From the NCBI GenBank assembly GCA_033794685.1, contig JARAYZ010000003.1: a stretch of 64,000 nt of DNA; one strand, 5' to 3'. The translations under genes were made by a program, and so were the position numbers. Below, one piece after another: positions 59,641 through 64,000 of this stretch (positions within the stretch are counted from its first letter, which is position 1; every line of letters begins with the position of its first letter). The notes below the pieces were generated by a model that was not told the DNA's origin, ran no database searches, and saw nothing but the letters and a program-made list of their open reading frames with translations. This stretch comes from Lentzea sp033794685. GTDB lineage: Bacteria > Actinomycetota > Actinomycetes > Mycobacteriales > Pseudonocardiaceae.

Positions 59641-60468
59641 CGCGCCGAGGAACTCCAGCGCCTGCTCGACGAACAGCTCGTGGTGCTGGAACAACGCGCC
59701 GTGGCCCGCGTCCGGGTAGATGCTCAACCGCGCGTTGGGCAGGTACCGCGCTAGGTTGAACGAGCTGATCGTCGGGGTCATGATGTCGTTGTCCCCGTTG
59801 ACGACCAGCACCGGCTGACGCACCGCGGTGAGGCCTTCGGGCGAGCCCTGCTCCCACTTGGCCAGCGCCGCCGCCTGCGCGCCGATCGTCTCGTTCGTCA
59901 CCTCGGCGTCACGGTCCCGCGTCCGCTCGTTCAGCCGCGCGATGAACCGGTCCGCGGCCGCCTGGCTGGTCGCGGTGGGGGAGAAGAACAACACGTGTTT
60001 CGGGTGCTTGCCCGCGGCCGCCGACTCGTGCAAGGCGCCCTGCAGCAACGACATCGCGTTGGCGGGGCCCGCGTCCCCTGCGGGTGAGGTGCCGGCGAGG
60101 ATCATCCGCCGCACCAGCCCGGGCTCCCGTTGTGCGAGCACCTGGGCGATCATGCCGCCCATCGACACCCCGAGCAGGTCGACCTCGGCGAAGCCCAGCG
60201 CCCGCACGAACCCGGCCAGGTCGGCGGCCATCGCCTCCACGCTGTCCGGCGTCGTGCCGCCCGAGCCGCCCACCCCGCGCAGGTCGACCAGGACGACCCG
60301 GTGCCGCGCGGCCAGCCCGTCCACGACGGCGGGATCCCAGTCGTCGAGCACCGCCGTGAAGTGGTGCAACAGCACCAGCGGCACCCCCTCGGTGAGTCCG
60401 ACCTCCCGGTAGGCGAACGGCGTGCCCTCGACGTCGACGGTGCGTGTGACAGCGGTGTTCGCGGTCAT
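59635..60468 (-). CDS. Alpha/beta-fold hydrolase
   Basis: The 277-residue hydrolase has VVLVDLRGVGGSGG, nucleophile elbow DLLGVSMGGMIAQVLA (Ser), VLVVNGDNDIMTP (Asp) and DAGHGALFQHH (His). It resembles small esterase/lactonase-type hydrolases. It is divergent from a TetR gene across two 12-bp palindromes and is probably its target. Confidence 0.85.
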   Translation of the reverse strand: MTANTAVTRTVDVEGTPFAYREVGLTEGVPLVLLHHFTAVLDDWDPAVVDGLAARHRVVLVDLRGVGGSGGTTPDSVEAMAADLAGFVRALGFAEVDLLGVSMGGMIAQVLAQREPGLVRRMILAGTSPAGDAGPANAMSLLQGALHESAAAGKHPKHVLFFSPTATSQAAADRFIARLNERTRDRDAEVTNETIGAQAAALAKWEQGSPEGLTAVRQPVLVVNGDNDIMTPTISSFNLARYLPNARLSIYPDAGHGALFQHHELFVEQALEFLGAN

Positions 60469-60491
60469 GGTCCCCTCACGAATGTATAGAA

Positions 60492-60517
60492 TAACGATCG
60501 CTATGTAACGAGCGTTA
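60492..60517. promoter_or_regulatory. Two adjacent 12-bp palindromes (TetR operator candidate)
   Basis: TAACGATCGCTA (60492-60503) and TAACGAGCGTTA (60506-60517) are each near-perfect palindromes beginning TAACGA. They lie between the divergent hydrolase (60468) and TetR (60562) genes. Confidence 0.6.
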
Positions 60518-60561
60518 TCGTATGATCACGACCCCAGTGGAAGTCAAGTCGGGAGTTCGGC

Positions 60562-61158
60562 GTGCGGTACGCGAAGGACCACAAAGAGCAGGCCAGAGCA
60601 GCGATTCTGGCCGCGGCGGCGCGCCCGTTGAAGGAGAAGGGCTTCCACGGCGTGGGCGTCGACGCGCTCGCCGCGGCGGCCGAGGTCACCTCCGGCGCGA
60701 TCTACTCCCACTTCGGCAGCAAGGAAGGGTTCCTGGAGCAGGTGATCCGCGAGTACACGAGTCCGGAGTTCGAGGCGCTTCGCGACGGTGACGTGCGGGA
60801 GCGGCGGCGCAGGCTCGTCGCGCTCATGTACAGCTACCTGAGCGAGGAGCACTGCGAGGGAGTCTCCGACGGCTGTGTGCTGTCGGCGCTCACGGCGGAC
60901 GTGGCCAGGGCGAGCGACTCGGTGCGTCAGGTCTACCAGCTGCAGATCTCGAAGATGGTCGCGCTGGTCGTGCCCGCGATGCCCGGTGACGAGGAGGAGC
61001 GGAGGCGGCGGGCGTGGGCGCTCGTGGCGTCCATCATCGGTGCGGTGTCCGTCGCGCGGGCGCTCCCGGCCGGGGTGCATCGTGACGCCGTGCTCCAGGC
61101 GACGCTGCGGTCGATCGAGGAGTCGATCGAGGCGCCTGTTGTCCCGCCCGGGAGTTGA
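60562..61158 (+). CDS. TetR/AcrR-family regulator
   Basis: The 198-residue regulator (GTG start) has the helix-turn-helix VDALAAAAEVTSGAIYSHFG and a C-terminal domain with CEGVSDGCVLSALTADVARA, typical of regulators controlling an adjacent oxidoreductase or hydrolase. The neighbour here is the divergent hydrolase, with paired palindromes between. Confidence 0.85.
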   Translation: MRYAKDHKEQARAAILAAAARPLKEKGFHGVGVDALAAAAEVTSGAIYSHFGSKEGFLEQVIREYTSPEFEALRDGDVRERRRRLVALMYSYLSEEHCEGVSDGCVLSALTADVARASDSVRQVYQLQISKMVALVVPAMPGDEEERRRRAWALVASIIGAVSVARALPAGVHRDAVLQATLRSIEESIEAPVVPPGS

Positions 61159-61171
61159 GCGGGTGATTCTC

Positions 61172-61198
61172 GGCGTCGCGGAATTGTTCCGCAACGCC
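61172..61198 (+). terminator. Hairpin after the TetR gene
   Basis: GGCGT-C-GCGGAA (61172-61183) pairs with TTCCGC-A-ACGCC (61187-61198) around TTG, with one internal mismatch. It starts 13 bases after the TetR stop. Confidence 0.5.
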
Positions 61199-61247
61199 GG
61201 GAAGTCGTGCCGGCGCGCGCTCGTCGTGAGCGAGAATCGGCGGCACC

Positions 61248-61928
61248 ATGGAAGACAGCACCTCGTCTGATCGCAAGAAGTCGGCGCGCTGGACCGCCGC
61301 GCTGCTCGTCGTGCTCGCCGCTGTCGGCTTCCTGGCCGACGTGACAGGACTTTTCGGTTTCATCACGGGCAAATCGCTCCCGGAGCTGTCGGCACCGTCC
61401 TCCGCGGCGCCCGTCATCGCGCCGGGTGACACGGGCTCGGCCCGGACCGGGGTGAGCCCGACGAGGGAGTCGCCGGCGACGAGTCCCGGCCCACCGCCGG
61501 GCACGCGGGCGTCCGACGTCGTGCGCGAACCACCCCGTCAGTCCGCGCCCGTCGACACCAAACCGGTGACCACGACGAACGCGGTGAAGAACTTCCAACT
61601 CGGCGTCAATCCCGGCGAGTTCGACGCGGCCACGCCGCGAATGATCGTCATCGAGACGTCCGACGGCGGCCTCGGCACGTTCGTCGACGTGGAGATCGCG
61701 GATCCCAGTGCGTCCGGCGGTGTCTGCCCCAAGCTGACCACCGGGCCGTGCAACCTCGTGTACAGCGGAGGGTCCGAGGCGGACGGCTCGGGTCGTTCGC
61801 TGACCGAGTTCGAGTGGTTCGGCAACGCGCCCGGACACGACAACATCCACCACCCCGGCCGCTACACGGTCACGGTCCAAGACCGCGGCACGGGCGCGAA
61901 GGTGAGCATCGACTTCACCGCTCGATGA
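61248..61928 (+). CDS. Single-pass membrane protein with extracellular domain (226 aa)
   Basis: After a basic N-terminus, one membrane segment (ARWTAALLVVLAAVGFLADV) is followed by a Pro/Ser/Thr-rich linker (about 50-115) and a beta-rich domain (about 120-226). The domain has two Cys (GGVCPKLTTGPCNLVY) and a PGHDNIHHPGRYTVTVQD segment. The domain is presumably outside the cell. I do not recognise a family. It converges with another single-pass protein gene 12 bases away. Confidence 0.6.
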   Translation: MEDSTSSDRKKSARWTAALLVVLAAVGFLADVTGLFGFITGKSLPELSAPSSAAPVIAPGDTGSARTGVSPTRESPATSPGPPPGTRASDVVREPPRQSAPVDTKPVTTTNAVKNFQLGVNPGEFDAATPRMIVIETSDGGLGTFVDVEIADPSASGGVCPKLTTGPCNLVYSGGSEADGSGRSLTEFEWFGNAPGHDNIHHPGRYTVTVQDRGTGAKVSIDFTAR

Positions 61929-61940
61929 CCAGGACAGCGA

Positions 61941-62600
61941 CTAGGGGCGCGGCCACGTCCGGACGGCCAGCACAGCCGAAGCGCTGGTTTCGAAGGACGC
62001 CAGGTTCGAGCTCTGCACGCGCAGCCAGCCGATCTGGTCGTCGGACGTGGCGAAGCAGAACTGCTGCCCGTCGCGGTACGGGATGGTCGGGCCGCCGGTG
62101 TTCTTCTTGCCGGTGACGGCCTTGGTGCACCGCTCCCGGGCGTCGTCCTCGTGGCCGCTGTCCTCGGCGAACCCGCTTCCGCTGACCTTCAACAGGTTGA
62201 ACCGGTCCACGTAGAGGTCGATGTCGCCGGTGGGACCCTCGGCGTCCTTGACCTCTACATCTTTGCCGTCGACGTCCACGCCGGTGCCGCGGGTCAGGGT
62301 GACCTCCTTCGTCCTGATGCCGTCCGGCGCGGTCTTCGTCTTCGTCCCTCCGACCGTCGTACCGCTGACCGACGTTCCGGTCGTCTGCTCGTCCGTGGTG
62401 ACGAGCTTCCACACGGCGAACCCGACGACCAGGGTCATCACCACGCCGAGGACCACGCCGAACGCGGGCATGCTGATCGTGGTGGTGCGCGTGGTGTTGC
62501 CCATGTGGGCGTCGCCGTGGATCTCGCCCGCCTGGTACGCGGTTCCGCGGCCCCGAACGCGCGCCTCGTTGTCGGACTGCGTGCCGTCTGGTCCGGTCAT
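61941..62600 (-). CDS. Single-pass membrane protein with N-terminal IHGDAH motif (219 aa)
   Basis: The N-terminal cytoplasmic segment contains GTAYQAGEIHGDAHMGN, similar to the QAxxIHGxxH motifs seen near membrane anchors or signalling modules in actinobacteria. A transmembrane helix (AFGVVLGVVMTLVVGFAVWK) precedes an extracellular region with two Cys and mixed strands. Function is unknown. Confidence 0.6.
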   Translation of the reverse strand: MTGPDGTQSDNEARVRGRGTAYQAGEIHGDAHMGNTTRTTTISMPAFGVVLGVVMTLVVGFAVWKLVTTDEQTTGTSVSGTTVGGTKTKTAPDGIRTKEVTLTRGTGVDVDGKDVEVKDAEGPTGDIDLYVDRFNLLKVSGSGFAEDSGHEDDARERCTKAVTGKKNTGGPTIPYRDGQQFCFATSDDQIGWLRVQSSNLASFETSASAVLAVRTWPRP

Positions 62601-62710
62601 GTGCCGCCTCGTCCTCGCTCTTGCCGATCAGAGTAACGATCGAGGTTCGGACCCGAAGCGTTTCAGCGACCTCCGGAAGATCCCACGAGAGGGGCTAGCG
62701 CATACCGCAG

Positions 62711-62727
62711 ATTGCATACAGTATGTA
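62711..62727. promoter_or_regulatory. Oxalate/formate regulon operator, site 6 (fdhA)
   Basis: ATTGCATAC-A-GTATGTA is the same element on the opposite strand (ACATAC-T-GTATGCAAT). It lies 17 bases upstream of the fdhA ATG, right before GGAGGAGGT. Confidence 0.8.
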
Positions 62728-62744
62728 CGGAGGAGGTGCAGACG

Positions 62745-64000
62745 ATGAGCAGGCGGAAGAAGACCGAGCCCTACGTGCGGCTGACCCAGCCACTGGTGCG
62801 CGACGCGGGAGTCCTGCGTCCGGCCACCTGGGAAGAGGCGCTGGACAAGGCCGCAGAGGGCTTCCGCAGGAACGTCGCGAACGGGGGCCCGGACGCGTTC
62901 GGCATGTTCTCCTGTGCGCGGGCCACCAACGAGATGAACTACATGGCCCAGAAGTTCACCAGGGCCGTGATCGGGACGAACAACGTCGACAGCTGCAACC
63001 GCACCTGTCACGCGCCGAGCGTGGCCGGGCTGGCCAAGGTGTTCGGCAGTGGTGGCGGCACCTCCTCCTACCAGGAGATCGAGGACGCCGACCTGATCGT
63101 CCTGTGGGGGTCGAACGCGCGGGAGGCGCACCCGATCTTCTTCCAGCACGTGCTGAAGGCGGTCAACAAGGGCGCGAAGCTGTACGTGGTCGACCCTCGG
63201 CTGACCAGCACCGGCAAGTGGGCGCACAAGTGGTTGCGGCTCAAGGTCGGCACGGACATCCCGCTGGCGCACGCCATCGCGCGGGAGATCATCGCCTCGA
63301 ACCTGACGAACATGTCGTTCGTCGAGCGGGCCACCGAGGGCTTCCAGGAGTTCGTGAAGGCCGTCGAGCCGTGGACGTTGCCGGTCGCCGAACTGGAGAC
63401 CGGTGTGCCGGCCGAGTTGATCCGCGAGCTCGCGCACGCCTACGCCAAGGCGGATCGCGGTCAGCTCAGCTGGACGCTCGGCATCACCGAGCACCACAAC
63501 GGCACGAACAACGTGCTGAGCCTCATCAACCTGTCGCTGCTGACCGGTCAGGTCGGGCGGTACGGCGCGGGGCTCAACCCGTTGCGCGGGCAGAACAACG
63601 TGCAGGGCGGCGGCGACATGGGCGCCATCCCCGACCGGCTGCCCGGGTTCCAGGACATCACCGACCCCGGTGTCGCCAAGAAGTTCAACGACGCGTGGGG
63701 CTCGAACTTCAAGGCCGCCAAGGGCTGGAACCTCACCCAGATGCTCGAGGCGATGGAACGCGGTGACATGACCACCGTGTACATCATCGGCGAGAACCCG
63801 GTGCAGTCCGAGGCGGACTGCGAGCACACGATCAAGCGACTGTCCAATCTGGACCACGTCGTGGTGCAGGACATCTTCCTCACCAAGACCGCGCAGCTCG
63901 CCCACGTCGTGCTGCCCGCCGCCGCGGCCTGGTGCGAGACCGACGGGACGTTCACGAACAGCGAGCGCCGGGTGCAGCGCGTCCGGAAGGCGTTGACACC
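62745..64000 (+). CDS. fdhA: Molybdopterin-dependent formate dehydrogenase catalytic subunit, N-terminal part
   Basis: The frame runs from ATG 62745 (GGAGGAGGT upstream) off the right edge, giving 418 residues. It has MopB-fold motifs: ATNEMNYMAQKFTRAVIGTN, then the Mo ligand Cys88 followed by His in CNRTCHAPSVAG (Cys in place of selenocysteine). Others are DLIVLWGSNAREAHP, WTLGITEHHNGTNNV, NPLRGQNNVQGGGDMGAIPD and GENPVQSEAD. It would oxidise formate to CO2. Unusually, it starts at RLTQPLVR, so the N-terminal [4Fe-4S] domain with its Cys motif, normal in this family, is missing. Confidence 0.88.
   Translation, partial: MSRRKKTEPYVRLTQPLVRDAGVLRPATWEEALDKAAEGFRRNVANGGPDAFGMFSCARATNEMNYMAQKFTRAVIGTNNVDSCNRTCHAPSVAGLAKVFGSGGGTSSYQEIEDADLIVLWGSNAREAHPIFFQHVLKAVNKGAKLYVVDPRLTSTGKWAHKWLRLKVGTDIPLAHAIAREIIASNLTNMSFVERATEGFQEFVKAVEPWTLPVAELETGVPAELIRELAHAYAKADRGQLSWTLGITEHHNGTNNVLSLINLSLLTGQVGRYGAGLNPLRGQNNVQGGGDMGAIPDRLPGFQDITDPGVAKKFNDAWGSNFKAAKGWNLTQMLEAMERGDMTTVYIIGENPVQSEADCEHTIKRLSNLDHVVVQDIFLTKTAQLAHVVLPAAAAWCETDGTFTNSERRVQRVRKALT

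Overview
The window is high-GC DNA with dense, strand-switching genes, frequent GTG starts, ATGA/GTGA stop-start overlaps, BTAD-type and TetR regulators, EspG/ESX-type proteins and an EphD-like fusion. All of this fits a filamentous actinobacterium. A member of the Pseudonocardiales is my best guess, but no rRNA or other marker gene is present to confirm it. I see no transposase, tRNA, rRNA or CRISPR array. Both edges cut genes: a VOC-family protein on the left and a formate dehydrogenase on the right.

Layout. 0-10 kb: a quinone-oxidoreductase-like enzyme, a type-B carboxylesterase, a TPR protein, then a minus-strand set (ferritin-like protein, flavin/2Fe-2S reductase, EphD-like hydrolase-SDR fusion) divergent from a TetR gene across two palindromes. 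7.7-13.7 kb: a large BTAD/NB-ARC regulator, a DUF4386-like membrane protein, a methyltransferase and two tandem SGNH lipoproteins. 13.7-17.2 kb: a copper module (csoR, His-rich exported protein, copA) with a CsoR-type operator. 17.1-17.7 kb: a repeat-rich spacer with 31-bp tandem repeats, a GC-rich hairpin and a 144-bp nested palindrome, followed by kup. 19.6-25.6 kb: a P-loop kinase-like protein, a Tat-exported flavoprotein with a divergent PucR-type regulator, a secreted RNase, an SNase-like/CBM2 lipoprotein and an alpha/beta hydrolase. 25.6-30.2 kb: a TetR gene and the protocatechuate/4-hydroxybenzoate operon pcaHGBC-pobA. 35.2-43.1 kb: NUDIX, an ABC exporter, several oxidoreductases and hydrolases, DedA, and an XRE-NACHT-transmembrane protein. 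43.2-46.8 kb: a six-gene type VII secretion substrate/chaperone cassette with no secretion core.

The central system is an oxalate/formate catabolism regulon spread over about 31-64 kb. Its parts are an OFA-family transporter, formyl-CoA:oxalate CoA-transferase (frc), an associated ThDP enzyme (presumed oxalyl-CoA decarboxylase), an NDP-forming acyl-CoA ligase, succinyl-CoA ligase (sucCD), formate dehydrogenase with fdhD and moeA for its cofactor, a ketopantoate-reductase-like enzyme, a GntR/FCD repressor and a 61-residue protein. Six copies of one operator (ATAC-N1 or N8-GTATGCAA) lie in front of these units: moeA/transporter-fdhD, sucCD/oxc-frc-ligase, the small gene, gntR itself, the reductase and fdhA. 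An atypical Nramp-fold transporter, a small membrane protein and a TerC protein sit inside the locus. The expected scheme is: oxalate is imported, activated by CoA transfer, decarboxylated to formyl-CoA, and the released formate is oxidised for reducing power.

The 59.5-62.6 kb stretch holds a decayed LysR remnant, a hydrolase/TetR pair with its own operators, and two one-pass membrane proteins.
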